From Balamuthia mandrillaris (lineage: Eukaryota; Discosea; Longamoebia; Balamuthiidae), in the NCBI GenBank assembly GCA_031835245.1, contig JAVKOQ010000082.1, positions 1 to 64,000 on the forward strand: a DNA stretch of 64,000 bases. The letters run 5' to 3'. Made by a program: the position numbers and the translations under genes. Shown here one piece after another: positions 32,725 through 43,755 of this stretch. Below the pieces are notes generated by a model. That model did no database searches. It was not told where the DNA came from and was given only the letters and a program-made list of their open reading frames with translations. Every line of letters starts with the position of its first letter. Within the stretch, counting starts at the first letter, position 1.

Positions 32725-34457
32725 CTATTGGTCAAAGGAGAAGCGAGCGGAGGAAGGCAGGGTGGAGGAAACGGTGCGAGGGCTGGGTCTTCTCTCCGGC
32801 GAGGAGGACCCCAAGGAGTCCAACAGGTGCTCCTCCTGCTCCAGCGCAGCCATCCACTCCCGCCGCGACGGCAACGAGCTGGAACGAACGTGATGATATG
32901 CTCTCCGCTTCCCTTTCGCCCTGTGTTGGCGCTCCTTTCGTTTCTGCTGTTTTCTTCTTCCCCCGGAAAGAACGAATGAACGAAGAGCACTGAGGGAGGG
33001 TCGTGAGGGTCTTTGTCCTCCTCGTCTTCCCTCTTCCATCATCATCGCCTCCTCATCTTCCATCAACTCGCGTTCTAATGAAGAAGAATCGCCTGATGAT
33101 GAGGCAGAAGTTGAAGAGGCAGGAAGAACAATCTTTGCGGCTTTGTCGATATCATCAGGTAAACCTCTGTGTCGTCCCATCAACATGACAAAGATGAGCA
33201 TCCACTTGGAGGATGGAGACCAGACTCCACAAAAGCTGTGAATGACTCCAGGGAAGCCCAAAGAGAGACCCACGCAGCCATAAGCACTCACCACTTCGAA
33301 CAGGATTCGAAAGATAGTGAAAGGAGCTGGAGTGGAGGAGGAAGCTATAGTGGCGGGGGAGACGATTTTTTCTGTCTCGAAGATGGTTATGAGGAGCCAG
33401 GGAACGAATAGCCAGCTGCTGTCCCAAATGAGCATGCGTTTAGCTTGGTAGAGCACGTTCTTGCGTTCGTGAGCGTGTTCGTCCTCCTTGCGTGGATTAC
33501 CTGGTTCGTGTTATCGTTCGGTGTGAAAAAGAATAGAAGAGATGAGGATGTGAAAGAATACGAAAGAAGAAGACAACAAGACAGAGGCAGAAGGGAGATT
33601 GGAAGAATGGGAAGAAGGAAAGGAAGAACAAGATTAGGAACCTGAAAACTCAGCAGTGCTGCGCAGCGAAAGAGCAAAAGGATAGACAGAGATGTACATG
33701 AGTCCCAAGTAAAGCACCTGCATTCCAGGGCTCAACAAAGCGATATCGACGCTGTTGAAACCTGACGTCCTCGTAAAGACGGATTGAGCGAAGCCGTTCA
33801 CAAGGCGAAGCGATGGAGAGAGATGGGCCAAAGCAGCTGCGTTCCAGTCCAAAAAGACGAAGCTGCCCCATTCTACGAAAGTAAAGGCCAGGATAATGAA
33901 GAACAGCACCATGGTTTCTTTTTGAGGGAAGAGATGTGTCATGCAGCGACGAGGATGTTGCAAAAGATACCTATATTTGTTTTTTGTGCATTGTTTCAGA
34001 AAAAACTATGGAGAAGGAGAAAGAGAACAAAAAATAAATAGAAACCTGTAGAGATAACGTTCTGGATTACGACGAGAACGATGGTACCGATACCGTAGCC
34101 AAAGCATCAGACGAAGCACGCAGGGGTAGGCAGTGTTTCCCAAAAGAGTCAACCCGCTCAATACCAATAACACCAAAGAAAGGTGGTTCATTTGTTCAAG
34201 GCTGTGAGGCATCAGAGCGAAGCCGGCGTTGCTCAGAGCGGCGAGGCTGTGGAAAAATGCCCAGAACCAAGAGTTCTCTTCGTTCTTGTGGAGGATGTGT
34301 TGCGCCTCTGATGACAATTGAAGGTAGATAGCTAGAACCAGAAAGCTGCTCACGTGTAACACAAATAAATAGAGACCCACCCACAACAGAACTCTTATAG
34401 TTGCGTGTTTGTTTGAGAGCGTTGCTTTAGTACAACGAAAATAAAATGCGAGAGAGA

Positions 34458-34492
<35 letters not shown>

Positions 34493-35830
34493 GAGGAAGA
34501 AGAGATCACTAAACTTGTCAAGAGCTCTATACTCGACCCAGCCGCTGACACTGTTCTTCTCTCGACAAAGTACGCTAGATGTCCTCCGACTCAAATACAT
34601 CGTTCCTTCTTCCTCCCCTTCCTCTTTCCGTTCCCGTTCTTCTCTTTCCCCCACTTGTCTACCTCCATTCTCCAAATCTCTCGCCCCTCCTGCTTCTATC
34701 TCTCTCGCCGTCTCTTTTGCCAATTTGGCCTTCCTTATCTCCTCCTGTTCATGCAATGCTTGTCTCACGCGTCTTACCATGTTCCACTTGCGGACAAGCA
34801 CAGGCCAAAGGCTTTCCATGACAGGCGCTCCCAACAGCATGCAGAGATAGATGACCAACTGGCTAATAGGCCGGAAGCGAGCAAAGTCCACCACATTGAG
34901 GCCCACCACACAGACGGCAGAGGTGGCGGTGAAAATGGCCTCCGTGAAGCCCAACGGCTGGTCGTTGTTGTTGTGCAAGGGGTTGCCTCGTTCCAGCAGC
35001 CAGAGCAGCCACCCAGCAAAGAGACTCAAGGCGGCAAAGCAAAAGAGATGCACTCGAAAGTAGGTTATCTCATAGCGCCAATGCAGCTGCCATTGCCACC
35101 GCCACCAGCTTTGTTCTTGTGGTTGGTGCTCTTCTTCTGTGTCTTCGCTGCTGTCCTCTTCCTTTTTGTCGACTTCGTCATTGATGTTAAACTCTGTGGA
35201 AGAAGATGAAGGGGACTGTTGCTTCCTTTCTCTTCCTCGTTCTCTCTCTTCCTCCTCGGCTTCTATTTCGGAGAGATCCTCCTCCAGCCTATGAAACCGA
35301 CCTCCTCTTTTACCTCTCTTGCGTGTAAGCGAGGCGGAGGGTGGAGAGCTTGTCAATGGCGGGGGTGGTGAAGGCGAGGAGTGGCCACTCCGTGCCTTTC
35401 TTTTGCCGCTTCGCTTGAAGAACCTCTGCAGAGGAAAGCTGTTTCCTGCGCCTCCTTTGGCTTCATCGTGGTCTTCTTCTTCTTCTGCTTCTTCATCTTC
35501 CTCTCCACCTTTCAACAGACGCAGCAAAGAAGGCCTGCGAGGAGAACGACCTTTGCCTCTTTGTGATTTCTGTTGCTGTTGTCGCTGCTGAAAGGGAGAA
35601 ACAGAGAAGTCACTTTCATCACGGTAGTCCTCGTCGTCGTTCAGACGGCTGCCAGCCAGGTCAAAGTAGTCGATGATGCGTTTTCGTTCGGTGGCGGACC
35701 TTCGTTTTTGAAGTTTGTCTCCTGAAGCAGATCCAACAAAGCGCTGCTTGGAGGGGTCCCCTCCGGAGTGACGGCTTGCTCTGGTGGTCCCAGCTGAAGT
35801 TGATTTCGTTGCATGGCTGTCATGCTCCAT
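32725..35830 (-). CDS. Trk/HKT-type potassium transporter
   Basis: Four exons: 34510-35830, 34046-34424, 33642-33970, 32725-33500; 2805 nt, 934 residues. The first ~290 residues are a charged Ser/Glu/Lys-rich cytosolic region, then membrane segments begin (YFRVHLFCFAALSLFAGWLL). Selectivity-filter loops of the Trk family are visible: FTATSAVCVVGLN (P-loop 1), HSLAALSNAGFALMP (P-loop 2), FTRTSGFNSVD (P-loop 3) and, near the end, VVSAYGCVGLSLGFP (P-loop 4). The conserved VEYRALD-type helix before membrane segment 4 is formed across the first splice. Plasma-membrane uptake of K+ (or Na+/K+) is expected. Divergent from the first F-box/ankyrin gene. Confidence 0.92.
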
Positions 35831-35904
35831 GCAATTTTTTTATTATTTTTTTGCTCCTGCTGTTTTTTGTATTTTTAGTTTGTGAGTGTGCACACAAAGC
35901 GAGT

Positions 35905-35936
<32 letters not shown>

Positions 35937-36031
35937 GAAGAGGAGACAAACCAAGGAGTGTTCTTTGCTGTTTTCAAGTTTTCTTCTTTTGATTTCTTTT
36001 TCTTTTTCTTTTTCTTTTTCGGGTAAATTTT

Positions 36032-36068
36032 TGTCGACATTGTGTTGCTGATCGATCAAATGTCGACA
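36032..36068. promoter_or_regulatory. TGTCGACA pair in divergent promoter
   Basis: Exact copies at 36032-36039 and 36061-36068 between the Trk gene (-, ATG 35830) and the F-box/ankyrin gene (+, ATG 36176). A palindromic TGATCGATCA-like core sits between them. Confidence 0.5.
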
Positions 36069-36175
36069 TAATCGTAAATTTATCATGTCGTCACGAAGAA
36101 ATTGCCTGTTATTTACTCTCATAAGAGAGGAACTCCATCCTTCTGTGCCTTAAGCCCCATCGCTTGCCCCGTGGA

Positions 36176-37474
36176 ATGAAACGCTCAGGACAGCGACGCA
36201 AAGTCTCCTCGATGGAGGAAGGAGAAAACAATGTCGGCAGCCAAACATCGACACCGGACAAGCGACCGCGAACGCGAACAGACGACCCTTGTGGGCTTAT
36301 CAATGAGCTGCTTCCGGACGAGTTGCTGTGCCACATTTTCTCTCTTCTTCCCAAGGGCATGGTGGCCGTGGCCGCAAGAACGTGTCGCCGGTGGTTCAAC
36401 TGCTGTCATCCTCCCCTCCGCCAGAAGCTGCACATTGGCACCATATGCAGTCGCCTCGCCTTGCTCCGTTGGGCCGTGGAGCACAACAACTACCCCATGG
36501 ACAAGATAACCTGCATCGAGGCCGCTTCGCAGGGTCAACTCCAGGTGCTGCAGTGGGCTCGTGCGCAGGGATGCCCGTGGGACGATAACACCTGCGAGGC
36601 AGCTGCTGCTGAGGGACATTTGGACGTTCTGCAGTGGGCTCGTAGAAACGGCTGCACATGGGACGAATGGACTTGCTATTGGGCAGCTGCAGGCGGGCAT
36701 TTGAAGGTGCTGAAATGGGCGAGAGAACAAGGATGTCCCTGGGATGAACGAACTAGCCGTGCTGCAGCAGCCAGAGGCGACTTAGAGTTATTGAAGTGGG
36801 CGAGAGAGAACGGCTGTCCTTGGGGCACTGTGACTTCTTTTTGTGCTGCAATGAACGGGCACTTAGAGGTGTTAAAATGGGCAAAAGAGGAAGGCTGTCC
36901 TTTGGGGGAGTGCTGTGATGGAGCAGCTGCTGGTGGTCATCTGGAAATGTTGCAATGGGCGAGAGAGAATGGCTGTACTTGGGGGGAGGCAACATGTGCA
37001 TTAGCAGCAGAAGGAGGTCACCTGGCGGTCCTGAAGTGGGCGAGAGCAAATGGATGTCCTTGGAACGAAGAGACTTGCCATCAAGCTGCACAGTATGGAC
37101 ATTTGGACATATTGCAATGGGCCAGAGCGAATGGATGCTTTTGGAACGCGAGAACTTGCAAATCAGCTGCTGGTGGGGGACATTTGGACGTGTTGCAGTG
37201 GCTACGGCAACAAGGATGTCCTTGGAACAAGAAGACCAGCAGGGCAGCCGCTTTTGGTGGACATTTAGAAGTGTTGCAATGGGCGAGAGAGAATGGGTGC
37301 CCTTGGGATGAGAGCACTTGCACCTCAGCTGCGGCAGGTGGCCATTTGGACGTATTGCAATGGGCCAGAGCGAATGGGTGTCCTTGGGATGATAGGACGT
37401 ACCACGCTGCGGTTCTTGGCCGTAATAAGTACATGTTGGTGTGGTTACAAGAACAAAGTTTTTCCCATTATTAG
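36176..37474 (+). CDS. F-box protein with ankyrin-like 26-residue repeats (copy 1)
   Basis: Single exon, 432 residues. An F-box near the N-terminus (LLPDELLCHIFSLLPKGMVA, then RTCRRWF) is followed by about a dozen repeats of about 26 residues with the pattern GHLEVLQWARxNGCPWDExTCxxAA. The unit is shorter than a canonical 33-residue ankyrin repeat and typical of the large repeat families of amoebae, brown algae and giant viruses. Expected role: SCF ubiquitin-ligase substrate receptor; substrate unknown. ATG chosen as the first in frame. Paralogue directly downstream. Confidence 0.85.
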   Translation: MKRSGQRRKVSSMEEGENNVGSQTSTPDKRPRTRTDDPCGLINELLPDELLCHIFSLLPKGMVAVAARTCRRWFNCCHPPLRQKLHIGTICSRLALLRWAVEHNNYPMDKITCIEAASQGQLQVLQWARAQGCPWDDNTCEAAAAEGHLDVLQWARRNGCTWDEWTCYWAAAGGHLKVLKWAREQGCPWDERTSRAAAARGDLELLKWARENGCPWGTVTSFCAAMNGHLEVLKWAKEEGCPLGECCDGAAAGGHLEMLQWARENGCTWGEATCALAAEGGHLAVLKWARANGCPWNEETCHQAAQYGHLDILQWARANGCFWNARTCKSAAGGGHLDVLQWLRQQGCPWNKKTSRAAAFGGHLEVLQWARENGCPWDESTCTSAAAGGHLDVLQWARANGCPWDDRTYHAAVLGRNKYMLVWLQEQSFSHY

Positions 37475-37533
37475 CGAGACGGTAACGCCCTTTGGTGATT
37501 TTTTCTCAGTTTATATTGCTGTTTTGTATTGAC

Positions 37534-37565
<32 letters not shown>

Positions 37566-37611
37566 CAGAGGGAGAGGGAGAGGGAGAGAGGGAGAGAGCA
37601 CTTCTACTATT

Positions 37612-37619
37612 TGTCGACA
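37612..37619. promoter_or_regulatory. TGTCGACA site just upstream of F-box/ankyrin copy 2
   Basis: Exact palindrome 19 bp before the ATG at 37638, after a GA-rich stretch. So close to the start codon that it must lie near or in the 5' leader. Confidence 0.45.
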
Positions 37620-37637
37620 AAAGAGAGAGAACACAAA

Positions 37638-39038
37638 ATGCGGAAGAGGAAAAGGCCAGGCCACCACGAGGACGACTGCGATGGCGAAACCAGCAACACA
37701 AGACGGCACAACGCTTGTGAGCTTCCGCAAGAACGGTGCTGGACAGAAGAGGTGCTCCCGGACGAAATAATTTCTCATGTTTTCACAATGCTGCCAAACA
37801 ACACCGCAGCTTTCGCTGCAAGGACCTGTCGACGGTGGTTCCGCTGCTGCCCTCCTCATTTGCGCCACAAGTTCGCAGCGAAGACCGCGTGTTCCGCTCT
37901 GCCGTTGCTTCAGTGGGCTGTGCTCAACGGTTACAAGTTGGAGGCATCCACCTGCACCATCGCCGCCAGTCAAGGTAGCCTGGAGGTGCTCCAGTGGGCT
38001 CACGACCAGGTGGACTGTCCTTGGACAGAGGAGACGTGCAGCAAAGCCGCTTGGAACGGACATTTTGAAGTGCTCAAGTGGCTTTGGTCAAACGGCTGTC
38101 CTTGCGACCACAAGACGTGCGACGGGGCAGCAGCCAGAGGCGACTTGGAGATGTTAAAGTGGGCAAGAGAGAACGGCTGCCCTTGGGAAAGCACTACCAC
38201 GGCTTGTGCTGCTGAAAACGGACACTTGGGGGTGCTCAAGTGGTTGAGAGAGAACGGCTGCCCTTGGGACGAAGAGGTCTGCTCGTTGGCGGCAGGCGCA
38301 GGTCATTTGGAAGTGCTTATGTGGGCAAGAACCAACGGTTGCCCTTGCGATGTGAATGTATGCGCGTTGGCTGCCACTAACGGGCATGTGGAGGTGCTCA
38401 AGTGGGCAAGAGAGAACGGATGCCCTTGCGACTCCTTCACTTTTCAAATGGCAGCTTACCATGGACAACTCGAGGTTTGGAAATGGCTCCTAGCGCAAGA
38501 AGGCTGTGAGCTGGATGTGTATTGCAGCAAAATGGCAGCTAGTGGAGGACATTTAGAAGTGCTCAAGCTGTTGAGGGAGAACGGTTGTCCATGGGATGCA
38601 CAAGTGTGTGACAAGGCTGCATTAAACGGACATGTGGAAGTTCTCGAGTGGTTGAAAGAGAATGGATGTCCGTTAACGCCCTATTCTGTTTGCCTAGTTG
38701 CAGCAGAAACAGGGCAGTTGCACGTGCTGAAGTGGGCGAGGAAGAATGGAGTGTTTGCATGTCAAGAGGAAACATGTTGGGCAGCTGCTGCCTACGGACA
38801 ACTTCAAGTGTTGAAGTGGTTGAGGAACAAAGGATGTCCTTGGAACGAGCTAACATGCAGCGGGGCAGCAGCAAATGGCCACCTAGAGGTGTTGAAGTGG
38901 GCAAGAGAGAACGGATGCCCTTGGGATGAGCAAACGTGGCGTGTGGCGAAATCACACAGACACAAAGAAGTGTTGAAGTGGGCTGAGGAGCATGGTTGTC
39001 CTACGCGGAGATCTTTCCGGCGGGCTCACCGTAAGTAA
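37638..39038 (+). CDS. F-box protein with ankyrin-like 26-residue repeats (copy 2)
   Basis: Single exon, 466 residues. It is a tandem paralogue of the previous gene, 163 bp downstream in the same orientation. F-box: VLPDEIISHVFTMLPNNTAA, then RTCRRWFRCC. Repeats follow the same LEVLKWARENGCPWD pattern, roughly 13 units, with a few odd ones (AQEGCELDVYCSKMAA). The copies have drifted well apart outside the repeat core. Same predicted SCF adaptor role. Confidence 0.85.
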   Translation: MRKRKRPGHHEDDCDGETSNTRRHNACELPQERCWTEEVLPDEIISHVFTMLPNNTAAFAARTCRRWFRCCPPHLRHKFAAKTACSALPLLQWAVLNGYKLEASTCTIAASQGSLEVLQWAHDQVDCPWTEETCSKAAWNGHFEVLKWLWSNGCPCDHKTCDGAAARGDLEMLKWARENGCPWESTTTACAAENGHLGVLKWLRENGCPWDEEVCSLAAGAGHLEVLMWARTNGCPCDVNVCALAATNGHVEVLKWARENGCPCDSFTFQMAAYHGQLEVWKWLLAQEGCELDVYCSKMAASGGHLEVLKLLRENGCPWDAQVCDKAALNGHVEVLEWLKENGCPLTPYSVCLVAAETGQLHVLKWARKNGVFACQEETCWAAAAYGQLQVLKWLRNKGCPWNELTCSGAAANGHLEVLKWARENGCPWDEQTWRVAKSHRHKEVLKWAEEHGCPTRRSFRRAHRK

Positions 39039-39124
39039 CTTCTAATAAACCACACAACTTCTTTCTGTTTTGTTTTCTTGGTAATGCTTTTCTTTATCCA
39101 TAAAGTTTGTTGTTGTCTCTTTTA

Positions 39125-40219
39125 TTATTCCTTCCGCCAATGTCCATAAGAAGAGAGTGGAGTTCCCTCTACAAAAGTGTTCTCTACGTCTGCAGCATTG
39201 ATGACCGTGACTCCTTTCCGCAACATATCCTCTCTGGCCGCTTGCATGGTGTCCTTTGCAATGCCTCGTGTGGCATCCCACACGAAGAAGGTCTTATAAC
39301 CGAGTTGCATAGCATCCACCGCTGTATAATAGGTGCAGTAGTCGGTGGCCAGGCCGGTGATGTAGATAGTGGTGATACCACGCAGCTGGAGGATGTTGTG
39401 CAATGGAGTGGAAGTGAACTCCCCGTTGTCGAAGAACGCAGAGTAGGAATCGATGTGGCACTTGTTGCCCTTTTGGATGATTATATCGGTAGCCTGAAAG
39501 CGAAAATGTCAAGTCCTGCTGAAGGAGGAGGAGGAGAAGAACAAGAAGAAAGAAGAAAGAGGAAAGAGCGAGAAGAAGAGAACAAGCAGAACGAGAAAAA
39601 CTATAACAAGCACAAGGAGAAGGGATATGAACCTTTTGAATGAGGTGTGGATGAAAATCAGCATCCTTCGTGCCGATGACGCAGTGGTCTGGCCACAAGA
39701 CCTGCGTGAGTGTATGAGCTGGTGGCCCATCACAGTCTACAGCATAGCCATTCTATTAAAAGGAATAAAAGTTGTGAGGAAATGGAAGCTCGTATTCGAC
39801 CAAGAAGAAAAAGCTAAACCAACCTGGCGTTTTACTGTCGTGTCTTTGTCCTTGCAAAGGCGTCCCTCTTCATCGTAATTCAATTCTACAGTATCAAACA
39901 CCTTCTTTCCTTCATGTTGGGAGGCAAAGGAGACGTGGTCGCTGCAATGCCAGTCCTGCGAGAGTATGACGACCTCAAAGCGGTCTTCGTGGCGCTTCCG
40001 AATGCCGTTGATGACGGGAATGACCTCGTTGCCGTTGGGCACGGCAAGCGTGCCGTTGGCGGTAAAACAGTTTTGAACGTCGACTATAATGAGGGCTCGT
40101 TTTGCTCGGCCGGGGTTTGTTGCAGGTGGAGACGTCGCGGCTGAAGCGAGCAGCAAACAATGGGTCGCGAAGGCCAGCAGCAGAAGAAAGCAGTATGTAC
40201 AAGGGCGTGTCTTCTCCAT
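39125..40219 (-). CDS. Secreted nicotinamidase (isochorismatase fold)
   Basis: Hydrolyses nicotinamide to nicotinate and ammonia. Three exons: 39824-40219, 39633-39752, 39125-39493, all phase 0; 885 nt, 294 residues. Family signatures in order: ALIIVDVQNCF (catalytic Asp), SQDWHCSDHVSF (D-x-H-x3-H metal site), QVLWPDHCVIGT, and YITGLATDYCTYYTAVDA with the nucleophile Cys. The N-terminus is a clear signal peptide (CTYCFLLLLAFATHCLLL ending in SAA). Nicotinamidases are usually cytosolic, so a secreted or lysosomal form suggests scavenging of environmental nicotinamide. Confidence 0.92.
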
Positions 40220-40532
40220 CGTTATCCGAAGGGTTAGCTCTGGTGTATGAAGTCGTGGCGGTGGTCGTCAAAGAGAAGAGGTAACGCAACGGAAGAGCAA
40301 CGTATTTTCTTGGCCGCTTTCTTCTGATTTTCTCGGTTGGGAAATGGAAAAAGAAGAAGAATGAAATCGAGATGACCCGATAATTACCAATTACGTCGCA
40401 TTTTTCCTTTTATTGATGTGATGACATCATCATTTTTTTCAAATCTCCAATCCGAAATCAAATAGCGGGACTCATTACAAGCCAGGCTCATAGCAGCGAA
40501 CAGCGGCCGAACATATAATGGTGACGTTATGG
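40220..40532. other. Intergenic with TGACATCA-like sites
   Basis: Upstream region of the nicotinamidase (-) and 3' side of the GT92-like gene (-). It holds TTACGTCGCA (about 40391) and GTGATGACATCATCA (about 40418). No gene seen. Confidence 0.4.
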
Positions 40533-42278
40533 TCAAAAGTTGGTTTCCTTTCGGAAGAAAAACCTTTCAAGAGGAGGGGTACGCCGTTCTTTGCTGTCAA
40601 AGATGCCCTGCTTCACCCGGATGTGAAGAATATGGGCCACCTCTCTGGCCACGCTCGGAGGAAACTCCCCATCATTTTCGTTGCAGTGCAGATAAGGTTC
40701 AATGGAGCCTCTCACCCGAAACAGGCTTTTGCCCCAAAAGTTCTCCCGCAAGCGGTCCAGACGAGGGAAGCGGCCCTCCCACCTCGCAGCACTTGCAAGG
40801 AAAGGACCAAGGGCACGTTCTTCCTCCCATGCTGGGCTCTCCCTCGATGCCAACAAACGGGGCATCAACACCTCATTCATCGGTCCCTCCAACTCTTTCC
40901 GATGTTCGGTGATGAAACGCTTTGCATCCACACGCCGAGGTGCATCCTGTTGAACCGAAGAGAAAAGTTGAGGAAACTCATCCGTGTCCAAGGAGAACGC
41001 GTACTGGCAGTAGCCTTGCCACCGGAGGAAAGCATCCCAGTTCATGGCTTGCAGCATGTGCTCATGGGTCTCGTGCGTTCCTGGCACTTGAGTCTCCACC
41101 AATACCACCCGATACTTCAGTCCTGGGTGATCCCTAGCTAACCTCTCGCGAAGCTCTTCGGCCGAAGGTAGCTCTCCTGCTTTGGTCAGGCCTGTGAAGA
41201 GGTTGATGAATATGCGGTCCACTCCTATGACGTCCAACATCCACAGCAACCACAGCTCGTCATCAGGTGTCCAGCTGTACTTCTTCACCACAAAACCACA
41301 AACGGTGACGTTTTGGGATTCGGCCCCTGTCGCTCTCTCGATTGGCAATGGCTCGTTTCGCGCGTGGTACCAAGGAGCCTCAGGAAAGACCGGTGTCTCT
41401 TGTTCTGTGGCGGTTGACAACTTTGCTGAGGGTAGTACTGGTAATGGGCTCCAAAGCGTAGGAAAGTGTAGAACATCTTCCACTGGAAATAGAGCAACGT
41501 CTTTCGTAGCATGAACAGCAAAATGTGCTGGTTTGCATCTTCTCCTCCCATCCATAGGTGCAGAAGAAGCAGTCTCACGACATAATGCAGCTTCAACAAG
41601 GGCAGGTGGCATGTCAAACATGCAACGGATTACAAAATCCATCCAGGTGGCTCCATGGTTGTGTCGGAAGGCAAACCCCATGGGTTGTTGAGCGAAGCAC
41701 TGCAATGCAGGTACCTTTTCCACCCAGAAGCTATCTTGGGTGCCAATTGGTGGCGAGGGGTAGGTCCAAAGCTCTACCTTTGAGAAGAGGAAATACTTGG
41801 TGGCGAACGTGACATTGTCGTGAATGACAGCGTGGAACTGAAAGATCTTTTTGTGGACAGGTTGCGCGTTGGTGCCATTCACAGGAAACGTCCTAAGCCG
41901 AGGGCCAGCTTTGAGCTGTTCTGGCGGAGGGAAGGCGCGGTGATCTTCCGCGGCGGATACCACACGAAAGAGCCCGTTGGAGGAGAGTCGCTCACCGTCT
42001 GTCCATGAGATATGGAACAGCGGTCCGGTAAACGATACAACCCCTTCTTTTTTCGCCGCGACCGCTTCTGCTTCTTTCTCGTCGGTGGAGGACGGCTGAA
42101 GGTGGGGACCAGAAGGAGCGAAATAGAAGTAAAGACAGGCGGTAATGCTGAGGAGGGATAATCCAATTATCATTCCTCGCCCCGCATTACTTTTCATCCC
42201 TTTTCGGTCCGTTGTTGTGCCTCTTCTTCGATTGTTTTTTTTTTTTCTTTCTTGTTCCAAGTTTCCATCGCTTCGCAT
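40533..42278 (-). CDS. GT92-like (DUF23) glycosyltransferase, type II membrane protein (copy 1)
   Basis: Single exon, about 581 residues from the ATG at 42278. Another in-frame ATG follows about 30 codons in, before the anchor helix. Short cytosolic N-terminus, signal-anchor (IIGLSLLSITACLYFYF), then a lumenal domain. The C-terminal half has the GT92 layout: VCGFVVKKYSWTPDDELWLL, DVIGVDRIFINLF, QGYCQYAFSLDTDEFPQLF with the D-x-D-E-F metal/nucleotide site. Expected site: Golgi. Donor and acceptor unknown. A paralogue lies at 59111-60748 and shares FPVEDVLHFPTLW, HFAVHATKDV and MDFVIRC segments. Confidence 0.8.
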   Translation of the reverse strand: MRSDGNLEQERKKKNNRRRGTTTDRKGMKSNAGRGMIIGLSLLSITACLYFYFAPSGPHLQPSSTDEKEAEAVAAKKEGVVSFTGPLFHISWTDGERLSSNGLFRVVSAAEDHRAFPPPEQLKAGPRLRTFPVNGTNAQPVHKKIFQFHAVIHDNVTFATKYFLFSKVELWTYPSPPIGTQDSFWVEKVPALQCFAQQPMGFAFRHNHGATWMDFVIRCMFDMPPALVEAALCRETASSAPMDGRRRCKPAHFAVHATKDVALFPVEDVLHFPTLWSPLPVLPSAKLSTATEQETPVFPEAPWYHARNEPLPIERATGAESQNVTVCGFVVKKYSWTPDDELWLLWMLDVIGVDRIFINLFTGLTKAGELPSAEELRERLARDHPGLKYRVVLVETQVPGTHETHEHMLQAMNWDAFLRWQGYCQYAFSLDTDEFPQLFSSVQQDAPRRVDAKRFITEHRKELEGPMNEVLMPRLLASRESPAWEEERALGPFLASAARWEGRFPRLDRLRENFWGKSLFRVRGSIEPYLHCNENDGEFPPSVAREVAHILHIRVKQGIFDSKERRTPPLERFFFRKETNF

Positions 42279-42409
42279 TACTGCAAAAAAAGGAAAACAC
42301 CGATCCACACGTTTTAAATTCATCCAATCCAATCTGCTAACGAATTTCAAACCACCAATCAAAAATCAAAAGTTGGTCCGTTTTTTTACCTTTTTGGTGT
42401 TTGTTGAAA

Positions 42410-43708
42410 CTAAAGAGAAAGGAGTTCTTCCAGAGGGAACAACAGAGTTGCCGTTGATGTTGCTTCTTGCTTCTCGGCTGTAGCGACGTGGGGTGAGGAA
42501 TTGGCAGCTGCTTCGGTGATGATAGGAGACGGCGCAGCCAGGTCAACCGCTTCCTGCGATGGCGGTAGCAATGCAGCCTCCATAGGTGTCACTATCAACA
42601 TATCGTCTTCATCAACAGCAAGCGACGAAGAAGGAAGCAGCTGTTGTTGTGGTGATGGTTGTTCTTGTTGTTCTTGCTGTTGGTCTTCTGTGATGGAAGG
42701 GGCAACAACGTTGGCGAGCTCTTGGCCGGTTGCAAAGGCAGGAGGTGGCTCGTAATGCTCCACTATTGGAGGAGGTGGTATTGGCTCCAAATAACGAGCT
42801 GTTATTATTTGTTTTTGGTTTGTTTGTCAATTTTTAAACGAAGGAAAAAAAAAGAAGTAAAGAGAAAGAAGTAAGAAGAAGAGAGATAAGTATGTACCTG
42901 TGTGCATTGCATCTAAAGCTGGAGGCAAGTCCAGCTTGGGAAAGGTTTGTCCGGGCAACATGCCCAAAGGTGAGTCGTGCCACACCTGTTTAGCCAGTTG
43001 CCACCCACTTGAAGAAGAAGAATCTGAAGGAATAGCAGAAGTGAAAGAAGAAGCAGAAGAAAAAGACGAAGACGTGCTGTTCTCCGTTACTGTTTTTTGT
43101 TTCTTTTTCGCTGTTTTTTTGGAGGAGACTCCGATGAGACGCTCGTAAGCTTGCAACGCTGCTGCGAGATCTTGCTTTGGTTGGGGAGCTAAGGAAGGAG
43201 GAGCGGGTGTGTCTGTGCGAAGAGATAAAATGCGGTCGATTTTGGATCGAAGCACTGGCATCGTTTCATCTTGGACAAAGCCAACCAGTTGATAGGCCAA
43301 AGTTACGTTTCTGTTTGTTGTTTAGAGAATGAGAAAAAAAGGAAAAACGGATAAGAAAGAGAAAAGACAACGATAGAGAAAGGAAAAGGAGCGAGAAGAA
43401 AGGAGGAGGAGAAAGAGTAGAGTACCGTTCAATAGGATTCCGTAGGAGAGACTGGATAAGAATGGCAAATGGGGCAATGTTGGACTGTTGCAGAGAGGTA
43501 AGGTAATAAGACTTGTCCAAAAGGAACTGAACCCAAGAATGTAACATGCTTAGTCGCCACTCTTCTTGTTTTTCTTGTTCTGGAGGCATCTCTTCTGATT
43601 CTTCTTCTTGGTCATCTGATACATGTTAATTTCCGGGTATCAAACAAATGAAGAAGGAATGGGATAGAAAGAGAAAGAGAAAGAGAAACAACGAAAGAGA
43701 AACGACGA

Positions 43709-43755
<47 letters not shown>

